From Prosthecochloris marina (GTDB taxonomy: Bacteria > Bacteroidota > Chlorobiia > Chlorobiales > Chlorobiaceae): a stretch of DNA of 64,000 bases. The notes beneath the pieces were generated by a model, which saw only the letters and a list, made by a program, of their open reading frames with translations, was not told the DNA's origin and searched no databases. Both the position numbers and the translations under genes were made by a program. Location: the NCBI RefSeq assembly GCF_003182595.1, contig NZ_PDNZ01000006.1, positions 62,001 to 126,000 of the forward strand. Reading direction: 5' to 3'. Shown here piece by piece: positions 37,542 to 47,093 of the stretch (positions within the stretch are counted from its first letter, which is position 1; every line of letters begins with the position of its first letter).

Positions 37542-37626
37542 AGTGACAAGTGGCGAGTGGAATGGCAGTCAATAGTAACCTGTCTCCTGTTGCGTACTTG
37601 TTTCTTATCACTCGTCACTTGTCACT
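37542..37626. repeat. 19-bp inverted repeat spanning the ilvE-holB spacer
   Basis: AGTGACAAGTGGCGAGTGG (37542-37560) and its near-perfect reverse complement TCACTCGTCACTTGTCACT (37608-37626; two mismatches) flank a 47-bp loop. Similar GTGAC/GTCAC-rich words occur near 4740-4815 and 45030-45045, so this looks like a dispersed family. Confidence 0.7.
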
Positions 37627-37639
37627 ATTCCGATACACC

Positions 37640-38812
37640 ATGAGCTGGCAGGACATTATCGGTCAAAATCTGCAGGTAAGCATTTTGCAAAAAGCCGTCT
37701 TATCCGATAGGCTCGCCCATGCTTACCTTTTTACCGGGCCTGAAGGAACCGGCAAAGAATCTGTCGCCTTCGAGCTCGCCAAGGTGCTCAATTGCGAAAA
37801 CCCCGATGCCGACAATCAAACCGGTTCATGCGGAACTTGCCGAAGCTGCAGGGAAATTGACAATTTCATGCACCCCGACATAGAATATGTCTTTCCCGTT
37901 GAATCGGCTCTTCTTGAAAAAAACGATCCTGCAAAAGCTGAAAACAAACGCACAACCGAAGCAAGAGAGCGTTACGAGTCATTGATCGAGAAGAAAAAAC
38001 AGAACCCTTTTTTTACTCCATCGATGGACCGGTCGATGGGAATCCTTACCGAACAGATAACCTCCCTTCAGCAGAAAGCATCGTTCATGCCGGCTGAAAA
38101 CGGGAAAAAAGTATTCGTTCTATCGCAGCCTGAAAAACTTCACCCCTCTGCAGCAAACAAACTGCTGAAGTTGCTTGAAGAACCTCCAGGACATATACTT
38201 TTCATATTGGTATCCTCGCGCCCCGAAAGCGTCCTACCCACCATTCGTTCACGCTGCCAGATATTGAAATTCTCGAGAATAAAACCCTCGGACATTGAAA
38301 ACTGGTTGCAAAACACGCATCCCGAGTTCCAGACTGAAGTGCAGCGTTTCATCGTTAATTTTTCAAGAGGAAACCTCGGCATTGCAACAGAGATGATCGA
38401 CAGCTTTAAAGAAGGAAGGCACGAGACGTTCGAAGGTATTGCAACCCGTGACCGGGCAATTGATTATTTGCGCAAACTTCTCTCCCCGGGCAAACTGGCC
38501 GAAGCGATTACAGATACGGAGAACATTTCGAAAAGCTTCGGAAAACAGGAAATGGTAACATTTCTCGGCTCTCTTCTGCTTTTTTTTCAGGATATTCATC
38601 ACAAAATCATCAATCCTGCATGGGACTCATTCAACAACCCTGATCTCGGCACAACGATAGACCGGTTTGCAAAGAATTTCCCCAACCCCGACTTTTTTGC
38701 CATTTCAACGATAACCGAAGAAGCCATCCGCGCAATCAAACGCAACGTCAACCCGCTGCTAACCCTTTCAGTCTACTCAATCCGGCTCAAGAACCTGGTC
38801 GGGCGCTCCTGA
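37640..38812 (+). CDS. holB: DNA polymerase III delta' subunit
   Basis: Clamp-loader subunit. About 390 residues from MSWQDIIGQN. AAA+ features: GPEGTGKE at 33-40 (Walker A), zinc-site cysteines CENPDADNQTGSCGTCRSC, sensor/SRC motif SRPESVLPTIRSRCQ, and ANKLLKLLEEPPG. The start at 37640 is chosen because the family begins W.DIIGQ; an upstream ATG at 37550 would run through the inverted repeat. The last 36 bp overlap the convergent cutA gene. Confidence 0.92.
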   Translation: MSWQDIIGQNLQVSILQKAVLSDRLAHAYLFTGPEGTGKESVAFELAKVLNCENPDADNQTGSCGTCRSCREIDNFMHPDIEYVFPVESALLEKNDPAKAENKRTTEARERYESLIEKKKQNPFFTPSMDRSMGILTEQITSLQQKASFMPAENGKKVFVLSQPEKLHPSAANKLLKLLEEPPGHILFILVSSRPESVLPTIRSRCQILKFSRIKPSDIENWLQNTHPEFQTEVQRFIVNFSRGNLGIATEMIDSFKEGRHETFEGIATRDRAIDYLRKLLSPGKLAEAITDTENISKSFGKQEMVTFLGSLLLFFQDIHHKIINPAWDSFNNPDLGTTIDRFAKNFPNPDFFAISTITEEAIRAIKRNVNPLLTLSVYSIRLKNLVGRS

Positions 38813-39133
38813 ACCGTCTGCTGTATCTGCAATCCATTGCAGATACCCCGATGAACCTCCTGTAATCGGGATCTTGATGATTTCAGGAAGCTCATAAGGA
38901 TGATGTCGTTGAATGAACATCTCGATTGTTTCGTAGTGCTTTTCAAGCGTCTTTATCCATAAAACCGTCTCCTCATTCCGGCAAAGCTTCTTTTCCCAGA
39001 TATAACGGCTGCGGATATCCTGCAGATGAACACATGCAGCAAGACCCTCGTTCAGCAACCCTTCGGCAAGCATGTCGGCTTCTCCCATATCAGGAGCGGT
39101 TGTAATGACTACGCAGTATGATAATGTATCCAT
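38777..39133 (-). CDS. cutA: CutA1 divalent-ion tolerance protein
   Basis: About 118 residues, a small trimeric protein. Marks: VVITTAPDMGEADMLAEGLLNEGLAACVHL (the CutA start), SRYIWEKKL, EETVLWIKT and HPYELPEII near the C-terminus. Start at 39133 (MDTLSYCVVITTAPD) fits the family; the longer frame to 39196 is unsupported. Its 3' end overlaps holB by 36 bp tail to tail. Confidence 0.92.
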   Translation of the reverse strand: MDTLSYCVVITTAPDMGEADMLAEGLLNEGLAACVHLQDIRSRYIWEKKLCRNEETVLWIKTLEKHYETIEMFIQRHHPYELPEIIKIPITGGSSGYLQWIADTADGSGAPDQVLEPD

Positions 39134-39308
39134 CCCGAGTATTTTTTTATTCAAGGGAACTACAGCGATTGTATTGAAACTATTCAAGCGAGTCAAAAAA
39201 GAACACAGAAAAAACCGGATTCACGTTCATTTTTATCATTTCATCCTTTGACATTCTTTCTATCATCTTCGGACTTCTTTATTGTCACCCTCGGACTTCT
39301 TTTTTTCC

Positions 39309-39396
39309 GTCATCCTCGGGCAAACGAAGCGCGACCCGGGGATCCATTGGATTCCCTGCTTTTCTCCATGGATGCCACATCGAGTGCGGCATGACT
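39309..39396. repeat. Dispersed two-hairpin repeat, copy 1
   Basis: About 88 bp starting GTCATCCTCGGGCAAACG and ending GCGGCATGACT. It can form a hairpin CCTCGGG/CCCGGGG around a GC-GAA-GC core, and a second one GGATCCAT/ATGGAT. Two more copies occur at 39456 and 45064. The overlapping frame at 39282 is an artefact of this repeat. Confidence 0.85.
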
Positions 39397-39455
39397 TCCC
39401 GCTATTCCCGATTACCCATTACCTACTACCCTTCCCCTTTTTCCTTCTCACGTTT

Positions 39456-39545
39456 GTCATCCTCGGGCAAGCGAAGCGCGACCCGGGGATCCATTGGATT
39501 CCCTGCTTTTCTCCATGGATGCCGCATCGAGTGCGGCATGACTTT
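39456..39545. repeat. Dispersed two-hairpin repeat, copy 2
   Basis: Nearly identical to copy 1 at 39309 (GCAAGCGAAG instead of GCAAACGAAG; GCCGCATC instead of GCCACATC) in the same orientation. The 60-bp spacer between the copies contains a TACC-rich tract. Confidence 0.85.
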
Positions 39546-39611
39546 GGAGGAAGTTGGTTGCCGGATCACCTCGTGCAAGCAACTTGAATCAATCAGCTTT
39601 CACGTATAGCC

Positions 39612-40676
39612 CTATAACTCTATCAGCTCTTTTGTGAAACGCTGGAATGGAGCAACGCCGCTTTTACCCATAACCACAGTATCTTCGATGCGAACTCCGA
39701 ATTTTTCCGGCAGGTAAATTCCCGGTTCGATCGTAAACACCGAACCGGACAATAAATAATCCTCCGATGTCTTTCCGAGCCTTGGCTTTTCATGCACCTC
39801 CACCCCTACACCGTGGCCGAGACCATGCCCGAAGAATTCACCGTAACCGCTTTTATCGATGTAACTACGCACCAGCGCATCGAGTTCCTTAGCGGGCATT
39901 CCTGGTCGCGCCGCCTCGATTCCGAGTTGCTGAGCCTCTCGTGTTATCTCATAGATCTTACGTGCTTCATCAGGGATCCGCCCAAAAGCGACGGTCCTTG
40001 TCTGGTCGGACGCGTAACCATTACAGACACAGCCCATATCGATAACAATCAGGTTTCCCGGACTGAATGTTTTTTTTGCAGGCTTTGCATGCGGCAACGC
40101 TGAACGGATGCCGGAAGCTACGATAGGATCGAAAGAGTCTTTTTCGGCACCGTAGCGCTTATGACGATAGGAAATTTCAGCTGCTATCTCGGCTTCCGTT
40201 GCTTCGGTAGATATCAGAGGCAAAATTTCTTCGAAAACCTTTTCACTGATTGCCGCCGCCTGTTTCATCCATGCAATTTCCAGCTCGTTTTTGAGCTCCC
40301 GGAACTCGTCAAAAAAACCATGCACGGGCACTATGTCGACCCCCTTTAACTTCTCTCCGAGTTGTCCGGCATCATACACCGTCACCTGCTCAGCCTGAAT
40401 ACCCAGCTTTTTTCCCTGCAGATATCCTCCATCAACGAAAGTATCGACGAAGCTGTTTTGGATAATGACCGACTCCATAGAGTCCACCTCATGCTTCACC
40501 TGTTCACCATAGCGAAAATCTGTAAACAATGCGCTGTGATGACGATTAAGCAATACTCTTGCATTGGAACCGCTGAACCCTGTCAACCATCTGATCACAT
40601 GCAGATCAGACACCATAAAGGTATCAACCCCTAACCGAAACATTTTCCGAAAAAGTGACTCAAGCTCTTGAGACAT
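39612..40676 (-). CDS. Xaa-Pro aminopeptidase, M24 metallopeptidase
   Basis: 354 residues. N-terminal creatinase-like domain, then the pita-bread fold with all five metal ligands visible: Asp in VIDMGC and Asp in ASDQTRT, His in GHGLGHGVG, Glu in FTIEPGIYLP and Glu in VRIEDTVV. Removes N-terminal residues preceding proline (PepP/PepQ group). No signal peptide, cytosolic. Monocistronic, divergent from trpD by 316 bp. Confidence 0.93.
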   Translation of the reverse strand: MSQELESLFRKMFRLGVDTFMVSDLHVIRWLTGFSGSNARVLLNRHHSALFTDFRYGEQVKHEVDSMESVIIQNSFVDTFVDGGYLQGKKLGIQAEQVTVYDAGQLGEKLKGVDIVPVHGFFDEFRELKNELEIAWMKQAAAISEKVFEEILPLISTEATEAEIAAEISYRHKRYGAEKDSFDPIVASGIRSALPHAKPAKKTFSPGNLIVIDMGCVCNGYASDQTRTVAFGRIPDEARKIYEITREAQQLGIEAARPGMPAKELDALVRSYIDKSGYGEFFGHGLGHGVGVEVHEKPRLGKTSEDYLLSGSVFTIEPGIYLPEKFGVRIEDTVVMGKSGVAPFQRFTKELIEL

Positions 40677-40992
40677 ACTGTGTTAACCCCATTTTACTGA
40701 TTTAATTATTCATTCTTATCGTTGCCATTCTTATTTTAATTTATACTTTTAACCTTAACCGAGCGATTGTCGACCGCCCTGACAAACAGGGGGATAGTTC
40801 GCTGTACTGAAGCAGATTCACCATGGTCTGCATATTCAAGCTTGCCGGGGATTAAAAAGAGAGGGCTTTCAATGTTCGCTTCACCCGGAAGGAGAGAAAC
40901 AATCGCATGAAAAACATAGTGATACTGAACACGTGCAAAAATGTTCAGTACAAGATTTAAGTTTTTTCTTCTTTTTGTTAAAGCTTTATTCT
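40677..40992. other. Intergenic region upstream of trpD
   Basis: 316 bp, AT-rich near the peptidase side. It contains a short hairpin CCCTG-ACAAA-CAGGG at 40777-40791. No leader peptide with tandem Trp codons and no riboswitch-like fold was recognised. Confidence 0.55.
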
Positions 40993-42048
40993 ATGCAGTA
41001 TAAGGAGTTACTTTACAAGCTGCTCGCAGATTGCGACCTTTCACGCAAAGAAATGGAAGGTTGCATAGCAAAAATCATACAGGGCGAGTTTCCGGACAGC
41101 GTTATAGCGGCCTTTCTCGTTTTACTCCAAAAAAAGGGAATAACTGCTGAAGAAGTCATCGGTGCTTATAGTTCCCTTATTTCCAGGGTACTGCCCGTTC
41201 ATCTTGATGAAAATGCTGTCGACACCTGTGGCACAGGAGGAGACCAAGCAGGGACATTCAATCTCTCTACCGCTGCTGCAATAATCGCAAACGGTACGGG
41301 GGTCCGTATAGCCAAACATGGAAACCGCTCCGTCACGAGCCATTGTGGAAGCGCTGATGTCCTCGAAACACTGGGGTATAACATAGACTTACCACCGAAA
41401 GGTACCGAAGAGCTTTTTCATGAAACCGGTTTCGCCTTTCTTTTTGCCCCGCTGTATCACCCTTCGATGAAAGCGGTAGCGCATGTACGTAAGGAACTGG
41501 GCATAAAAACCATTTTCAACATGCTCGGCCCCCTGGTTAATCCCGCCCGGGCAAACCGGCAGGTTGTCGGCGTTTTCGATATGGATATCATGGACATCTA
41601 CGTACAAACCTTGAAAGCGACAGGCTGCCGTCATGCACTGGTTGTCCATGGAGAAACCGAAACAGGGGCAGGACTTGACGAGCCAAGCGTATGCGGCCCG
41701 ACACGTATTACAGAACTTCACGAAGGAGAAATATTTTATCACGAAGTTCTGCCTGAAACATTCGGTCTTTCCCGATGGAACATTGCAGATTTAAAAGGGG
41801 GCGACAAAAAACATAATGCCGAGATTATTCTGAAAATTCTTGACGGAAGCGCTACGGAAGCCCAGACAGAAGCTGCACTCTACAGTGCGGCAATGGCATG
41901 TTATGTCTCCGGCACTGCCAGCTGTATCGATGACGGTTTAATGAAAACCAGAAACTGCCTGGAAAGCGGAAAAGCAGCTGCGCAGTTTTCACGTATTCTT
42001 TCCCTTAATAGTGAAATTGCCGACAAATACCGCACATCGCATAAGTAA
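40993..42048 (+). CDS. trpD: Anthranilate phosphoribosyltransferase
   Basis: Second step of tryptophan synthesis. About 351 residues. Marks: [21 protein letters not shown] (PRPP-binding glycine loop), [18 protein letters not shown], and the [11 protein letters not shown] region. The ATG at 40993 ([13 protein letters not shown]) is the family start; an ATG at 40933 would add 20 hydrophobic residues. Not adjacent to other trp genes. Confidence 0.97.
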   Translation: MQYKELLYKLLADCDLSRKEMEGCIAKIIQGEFPDSVIAAFLVLLQKKGITAEEVIGAYSSLISRVLPVHLDENAVDTCGTGGDQAGTFNLSTAAAIIANGTGVRIAKHGNRSVTSHCGSADVLETLGYNIDLPPKGTEELFHETGFAFLFAPLYHPSMKAVAHVRKELGIKTIFNMLGPLVNPARANRQVVGVFDMDIMDIYVQTLKATGCRHALVVHGETETGAGLDEPSVCGPTRITELHEGEIFYHEVLPETFGLSRWNIADLKGGDKKHNAEIILKILDGSATEAQTEAALYSAAMACYVSGTASCIDDGLMKTRNCLESGKAAAQFSRILSLNSEIADKYRTSHK

Positions 42049-42110
42049 ATGCTTACATTTCTGCAGAAAAACTCGTATTATTGTTGCTTTGTTTCATGAA
42101 CCAGTAAACC

Positions 42111-43103
42111 ATGAACGGACGTAACGCCGGTAATACCGAGCTGAAGCAGAACCTGCAGGCTCAATTACTCTCTTCCGGAGTAGGCGCAGCCAGGGAAAAA
42201 GCAATACAGCGGGCCCTCAACAATGTCAACAAGCCAGGTTTCAAACTGGAGCCCTCTGCAATATTGCCCCTTATGAAGCCAGTCACATGGTTTCCTCCCA
42301 TGTGGGCTTTTGCCTGTGGTGTAGTGTCTACAGGCGAAGATATCGCATCCAACTGGTCCATCCTGCTTCGAGGCGTCATCCTTGCAGGTCCCTTGATGTG
42401 CGCCATGTCTCAGACCATGAATGACTACTTCGACCGTGAAGTGGATGCAATCAATGAACCCGATCGGCCTATTCCGGCAGGAAAAATATCAAAGCAGGCA
42501 AGCTGGATTATCACGTTTACACTTATCATGACGGGATTTCTCGTCGCCTGGTCGATCCATCCTTATGTCATGGCAATCGCCTTTGTCGGGGTACTCATGT
42601 CCCACGCTTACTCGGGCCCGCCAATACGAGCGAAAAGAAACGGATGGTTCGGCAATCTCATCGTCGGTCTCGCCTATGAAGGCGTAGCCTGGCTTACTGG
42701 CAGTTTTGCAATCACCCAGGGAGTACCATCTTCAGAATCAATCGCGCTGGCAATAATATTTTCCATCGGTGCCCATGGCATCATGACACTTAACGACTTT
42801 AAATCCGTAGTGGGAGATAACATCAGAAAGGTAGCCTCGATCCCTGTTCAACTCGGCGAGAAAAAAGCTGCCATACTCGCATCCGTGATCATGGACATCG
42901 CACAGCTGGTCGCTATAGGGATCCTGCTTGCAAAATCGGCATATCTCATGTCGGGTATAGCGATACTTCTGCTTGCATTCCAGCTCCCGATGCAAAAGAC
43001 ACTTATCGATAATCCAAAGGAGAAGGCAGTGTGGTACAACGCTTTCGGCACACTGCTGTATGTCCTTTCAATGATGGTTTGCGCTATTGGTATAAGGCCG
43101 TAA
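42111..43103 (+). CDS. bchG: Chlorophyll/bacteriochlorophyll synthase (UbiA family)
   Basis: Esterifies a (bacterio)chlorophyllide with a C20 isoprenoid alcohol, the last step of (bacterio)chlorophyll synthesis. 330 residues with about nine membrane helices. Prenyl-diphosphate motif NDYFDREVD (residues 104-112) followed by INEPDRPIPAGK, and a second motif in LNDFKSVVGD. KPVTWFPPMWAFACG is typical of BchG/ChlG. Green sulfur bacteria carry three such synthases (BchG, BchK, ChlG); I favour BchG over BchK by the WFPPMW region but cannot be certain. It strongly supports a phototroph. Follows trpD by 62 bp on the same strand. Confidence 0.82.
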   Translation: MNGRNAGNTELKQNLQAQLLSSGVGAAREKAIQRALNNVNKPGFKLEPSAILPLMKPVTWFPPMWAFACGVVSTGEDIASNWSILLRGVILAGPLMCAMSQTMNDYFDREVDAINEPDRPIPAGKISKQASWIITFTLIMTGFLVAWSIHPYVMAIAFVGVLMSHAYSGPPIRAKRNGWFGNLIVGLAYEGVAWLTGSFAITQGVPSSESIALAIIFSIGAHGIMTLNDFKSVVGDNIRKVASIPVQLGEKKAAILASVIMDIAQLVAIGILLAKSAYLMSGIAILLLAFQLPMQKTLIDNPKEKAVWYNAFGTLLYVLSMMVCAIGIRP

Positions 43104-43181
43104 TTTCGCCCCTTGCTTTTTTACTTTGAAAAAGAATTGCTATATTCGCAATCATTTTCACAACGAGAACAGAACGCAATT

Positions 43182-43400
43182 ATGTCCAAAGTTTGTAAAC
43201 TGACAGGAAAAAGGCCCAAGTACGGAAATACAGTATCACACGCCAATAACCATCGCCGCAAGCGTTTCGAGCCAAACCTTCATACCAAACGCATCTGGCT
43301 TGAAGAGGAAAAACGTTGGGTCAAAGTTCGCCTTTCCGCAAAGGCAATGAAAATCATGTCGAAAACCGGAACCGCAGAACTCGCTAAGTTACTCAAATAA
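43182..43400 (+). CDS. rpmB: 50S ribosomal protein L28
   Basis: 72 residues: [23 protein letters not shown] is the L28 signature, followed by the basic [13 protein letters not shown]. The ATG at 43182 is chosen over the longer frame from 43113 because L28 starts with this motif. The CKLTG form keeps only one Cys, as in zinc-free L28. Confidence 0.97.
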   Translation: MSKVCKLTGKRPKYGNTVSHANNHRRKRFEPNLHTKRIWLEEEKRWVKVRLSAKAMKIMSKTGTAELAKLLK

Positions 43401-43430
43401 TTTCCGGTAAACGCTTTCTTACTTTTCCTG

Positions 43431-43461
43431 AGCTCAACCAATCACATGGTTGAGCTTTTTT
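43431..43461 (+). terminator. Intrinsic terminator after rpmB
   Basis: AGCTCAACC / GGTTGAGCT, a perfect 9-bp stem with an 8-nt loop and a following T run, 30 bp past the rpmB stop. Confidence 0.9.
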
Positions 43462-43535
43462 GTCTTTACCCTATTGCCGGTTTCCGGCACCTTTCCAACA
43501 GACCAACAAACCCACAACATGGTACTGATAGCACA

Positions 43536-43976
43536 ATGCCGAAAAAAGTAATCATCTACACTGACGGTGCATGCAGTGGAAACCCCGGAAAAGGTGGTTG
43601 GGGAGCATTGCTCATGTTTGGCGATGTCCGACGGGAAATTTCCGGATTCTCCCCTTCAACGACAAACAACAGAATGGAGCTGATGGCTGCCATCAAAGCC
43701 CTTGAAGCATTAAAGGAACCATGTGATGTCGGCCTCTATAGTGATTCAAGCTACCTCGTCAATGCAATCAATCAGCAGTGGCTGAAAAAATGGACAACAA
43801 ACAACTGGAGAACATCGGCAAAAAAACCGGTTGAAAATATAGACCTTTGGAAAAGAATCCTGGAGTTGATTAGATTACATAACGTTACTTTTCACAAGGT
43901 TAAAGGCCACAGCGACAATGAGTTCAATAACCGCTGTGACTTTCTTGCCAGACAAGCGATTCAGAACAATAGTTAA
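43536..43976 (+). CDS. rnhA: Ribonuclease HI
   Basis: Cleaves the RNA strand of RNA-DNA hybrids. About 146 residues from MPKKVIIYTDGACSGNPG. The active-site acids are all present: Asp10, Glu48 (NNRMELM), Asp70 (YSDSSYL) and Asp135 (CDFLARQ), with GHSDNEFNN before the last one. The ATG at 43536 gives the normal E. coli-like length; the longer frame from 43446 runs through the rpmB terminator region. The next gene starts 7 bp after its stop, likely cotranscribed. Confidence 0.96.
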   Translation: MPKKVIIYTDGACSGNPGKGGWGALLMFGDVRREISGFSPSTTNNRMELMAAIKALEALKEPCDVGLYSDSSYLVNAINQQWLKKWTTNNWRTSAKKPVENIDLWKRILELIRLHNVTFHKVKGHSDNEFNNRCDFLARQAIQNNS

Positions 43977-43983
43977 AGTTCGA

Positions 43984-45030
43984 ATGGAAAACCAACCAGA
44001 ACAGTCAGACCAGCAGATCGGAGGTGAAAAAAAGAAAAAAAAGCCAAGCCTTCTATTGATCACCCTGGTTATAGGCACTATCGGGCTTATCGCCCAGCTA
44101 TTATGGGTCAACTGGCCGAAACCAGTAACCGACCCCGAATCGCTGAACGCTGAGCTGGTTGCAGTAATCGACCGTTTACCAGGAACTTCCGACGCATTGA
44201 TCTATGCCGGGTTGAAAGACATCAAACAGAGCCCTTTTTGGCAGGAAGTCATGCCCGACTCGCTCAAAGAGATGAACTGGCTGCAAACAGACAAGGCATT
44301 ACGACAGGTCGTTGATGAAACCGGTTTTGTTCCCGCCCGCGATCTGGATACCCTCCTTATAGCTTTTCAACAGCAGAACACCAAAAAACAGAAGTACCTC
44401 GGTATTCTGTGGGGAGCATTCGAAGACAAGCTGACGACAGGGTATCTCAAAGAGAAAAGCATTGAAACCAAGCAGTACGGCAGTGAAGAATGTTACGCTC
44501 TTTCCGATACACTTTGGGTATGTCGACCGGGAACCCGACAAGTTATCCTGGCTAACAGCGAGCAATTGCTGAGAGGTTTTCTCGAGCCCGAAAAAAATTT
44601 TCTCGATCGCGACCAGACAACCGCAAAGCTTATCGACAAGGCAATTTACAAGTCACATTTCTGGTTCACCCTGTCTTCAACAAACTGGACATTAGGAGCA
44701 TTACAGAGCCTGACATCCGGTAACAAGGACATGAAAACCCTGGGTAACCTCAACCGCATCAAACAGCTGGCGCTGTCCCTGAAATTTGATGATGGCGTTG
44801 AAGGACACACCGAATGGATCTACCAGAACAAAACTTCCGCTTATTTTGCATCGACATTCCTGTGGGGCGCGATCAAGCTTTCAAGCAGTTCCGGAACAAG
44901 GACCGCCGAACCGGCAAAGGCATTTCTCAAAGAACTTGATGTGATGCAGAACCTTGAATCGGTCATCGTAAAAACCGATTTGCCACTGAGCTTCTTCAAG
45001 CCCGAAATGGAAAACGGAGAAAATCAGTAG
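43984..45030 (+). CDS. Membrane-anchored protein of unknown function
   Basis: About 348 residues. A cytosolic acidic/basic start (MENQPEQSDQQIGGEKKKKK) is followed by one membrane helix (about 23-45, LLLITLVIGTIGLIAQLLWV) and a long periplasmic domain with no motif I recognise (AVIDRLPGTSDALIYAGLKDIKQSPFWQEV). Signal-anchor topology is clear. It resembles the DUF3352-like scheme of periplasmic proteins in general shape only. It follows rnhA by 7 bp. The ATG at 43984 avoids overlap with rnhA. Confidence 0.7.
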   Translation: MENQPEQSDQQIGGEKKKKKPSLLLITLVIGTIGLIAQLLWVNWPKPVTDPESLNAELVAVIDRLPGTSDALIYAGLKDIKQSPFWQEVMPDSLKEMNWLQTDKALRQVVDETGFVPARDLDTLLIAFQQQNTKKQKYLGILWGAFEDKLTTGYLKEKSIETKQYGSEECYALSDTLWVCRPGTRQVILANSEQLLRGFLEPEKNFLDRDQTTAKLIDKAIYKSHFWFTLSSTNWTLGALQSLTSGNKDMKTLGNLNRIKQLALSLKFDDGVEGHTEWIYQNKTSAYFASTFLWGAIKLSSSSGTRTAEPAKAFLKELDVMQNLESVIVKTDLPLSFFKPEMENGENQ

Positions 45031-45063
45031 ACGAGTGACGAGTACTAAAGAAAAGATAAAAAA

Positions 45064-45147
45064 GTCATCCTCGGGCAAGCGAAGCGCGACCCGGGGATCC
45101 ATCTTTCAATGAACGTCGCCATGGATGCCGCATCAAGTGCGCAGGAC
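45064..45147. repeat. Dispersed two-hairpin repeat, copy 3
   Basis: Same GTCATCCTCGGGCAAGCGAA start and GGATCCAT core as the copies at 39309 and 39456, but the loop of the second hairpin differs (CTTTCAATGAACGTCGCC). Followed by a TACC-rich tract at about 45157-45197, the same pairing of elements as at 39.4 kb. Confidence 0.8.
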
Positions 45148-45185
45148 TTCCCACCATTCCCTACTCCCTATTACCTATTTACCTA

Positions 45186-46181
45186 CTACCCGTTACCTTT
45201 CCTCCTGAAAATCAAGTACTTCCCCTTCCAGGCCACCTCGAGCTCTGCAGACAGATCGATTTTACGCCCCGGTTGAGTTTCGAGAAGATCGACAAGCTGC
45301 TGCAGTATCCGCGATGAGGGTTCACGTCCGTAATCCTGTAAAGCCCGCTTCAAGAGCTCCTTTCTTTCGAAAACCGTCAACCGCAAGAGTGAAGACACCA
45401 ACAGCCGGTGGTCGGTCAGGACAAGCCCTTCATCATCCTGGGCAAGTCGTTCAAAATGCAGTTCAAGAAACTCCTCCAGTTCGGCAGCCTGATCCGAAAT
45501 CCTTTGCAATGAAGGAAGCAGTTTGTTTTCAAAACGCTCCTCTATAAGAGGAATAACCTTGTGGCGAATGAAGTTACGATCCGGTTCAACCCCGAGGTTG
45601 CTTGCATCCGTCCGGTAATCAATCTTTTTTTCCACGATGTACCCGAGGATATCCGCCTTCTGCATCAACAGCAACGGGCGAATGATATGGCCATGAAACG
45701 CACGAATTCCACGTAAACCGGGAATTGACGTTCCCCGGAAAAGGTTAAACAAGATGGTTTCCGCATTATCACTTACATGATGTCCTGTGGCGATCTTGTC
45801 GAAACCGTGTTGTTCGATCAGTTCATGAAAATAACTATAACGCTCTATTCTTGCCGTTTCCTCTATCGATCGCTTCCATTCATGAGCATCCTTTCGTGTA
45901 TCGAAATGCCGAACGTGACACGCAAGGCCAAGTTTTTCAGCCTCTTGGCGAACATGCTCTTCATCGAGCAGACTACTCCGCCCCCTTAACTGGAAATTAC
46001 AGTGCGCAACGCTGACCTTGCAGTGCAAAACCGGCCTGACCGCACAAAGAAGATGGAGCAAAGCCATGGAATCAGGGCCTCCTGAAACTGCAGCCAGAAC
46101 ATGTTCTCCTGCAAGAACAAGGTTGCGAACAATCAGCTGCTCAAGAAATTTACGCTCGACATTATTGAGCTCACGAGGCAT
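45186..46181 (-). CDS. tilS: tRNA(Ile)-lysidine synthase
   Basis: Changes C34 of the CAU-anticodon tRNA-Ile to lysidine so that it reads AUA. 331 residues. PP-loop motif SGGPDSMALLHLL near residue 34, then the family's VAHCNFQLRGRSS and TGHHVSDNAETILFNLFRGT. Ends after the central domain, so it lacks the extra C-terminal domain of E. coli TilS, like the shorter Aquifex-type enzymes. Stop lies in the TACC-rich spacer. Confidence 0.94.
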   Translation of the reverse strand: MPRELNNVERKFLEQLIVRNLVLAGEHVLAAVSGGPDSMALLHLLCAVRPVLHCKVSVAHCNFQLRGRSSLLDEEHVRQEAEKLGLACHVRHFDTRKDAHEWKRSIEETARIERYSYFHELIEQHGFDKIATGHHVSDNAETILFNLFRGTSIPGLRGIRAFHGHIIRPLLLMQKADILGYIVEKKIDYRTDASNLGVEPDRNFIRHKVIPLIEERFENKLLPSLQRISDQAAELEEFLELHFERLAQDDEGLVLTDHRLLVSSLLRLTVFERKELLKRALQDYGREPSSRILQQLVDLLETQPGRKIDLSAELEVAWKGKYLIFRRKGNG

Positions 46182-46321
46182 AGTGCAGTTTTTCTTTTTT
46201 ATGAAACAGATTCTGTAATGTATTGTATTTTATCCCACAACAAACAAAATGCTCCTTTCATCTCGACAATCGAAAAACAACAAGGCAAATAACTATTTCA
46301 ATAACGTAACACTCTCTCAAC

Positions 46322-46966
46322 ATGCCATCCCGTTACGGCCGCAGCACAATCGCCAAGACATTTCTCATCTGTGCCCTACTTGCCGCCGGAGGGCTGTTAT
46401 CCTCTGGAGTCGTAAAAATCCTGCTGCTTGCAGCTGCCTCAGGATTTTTCTTGTTCACACTCTACTTCTTTCGGGATCCTTCACGCATTGCCCCTGCAGA
46501 GCCGAATGCAATCCTTGCACCTGCTGACGGCAGGGTACTCTTGATAAAAAAGGTTTCGCACCCTTTTACCGGAACGGATTCAACACTTGTTAGCATCTTC
46601 ATGTCGCTTTTCAACGTCCATGTCAACAGAATCCCTTTCAGTGGCCGAATCGAACATCTTTGTTATCACAAAGGAAAATTTCTCATGGCATTCGATCATG
46701 ACAGCATGAACAACAATGAACGAATGGAGATTGGTCTGCAAAACAGCGGCTTTCCGGTCTTTTTCACACAAGTCGCCGGATTCGTTGCCCGAAGAATCGT
46801 CTGTAACCTCACAATAGGAGAACACGTTGAAGCCGGGAACAGATTTGGCATGATTAAATTCGGCTCCCGCCTTGACATCATTCTCCCCGATAACGCCCGA
46901 ATTGTTGTTTCGGAAGGAGAGAAAACTCTTGCGGGAAAAACAGTTATCGCAATGCGCAACACATAA
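46322..46966 (+). CDS. psd: Phosphatidylserine decarboxylase, short type
   Basis: Makes phosphatidylethanolamine from phosphatidylserine. 214 residues. One or two membrane segments at the N-terminus (FLICALLAAGGLL..ILLLAAASGFFLFTLYFFRDPSR), then PADGRVL, the FNVHVNRIPFSG motif and the self-cleavage site in IKFGSRLDI, where Ser becomes the pyruvoyl cofactor. The length matches the archaeal-type short Psd. Likely acts at the inner face of the cytoplasmic membrane. Confidence 0.93.
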   Translation: MPSRYGRSTIAKTFLICALLAAGGLLSSGVVKILLLAAASGFFLFTLYFFRDPSRIAPAEPNAILAPADGRVLLIKKVSHPFTGTDSTLVSIFMSLFNVHVNRIPFSGRIEHLCYHKGKFLMAFDHDSMNNNERMEIGLQNSGFPVFFTQVAGFVARRIVCNLTIGEHVEAGNRFGMIKFGSRLDIILPDNARIVVSEGEKTLAGKTVIAMRNT

Positions 46967-47093
46967 CCATATCACTATATAGGCCAAAAAACAAAAAACC
47001 TTGTTTAAAGCACGGGTATTGGTTATATATTTACATTCAAGCGGACAATATTCAGGTTCCGCACTGTGACATAAATTATCAGGAGACACAACC

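Noticed and set aside
39282..39609. Open frames of about 100 codons across the dispersed repeats
   Set aside because: They encode the same peptide twice because of the DNA repeat; no protein family is seen.
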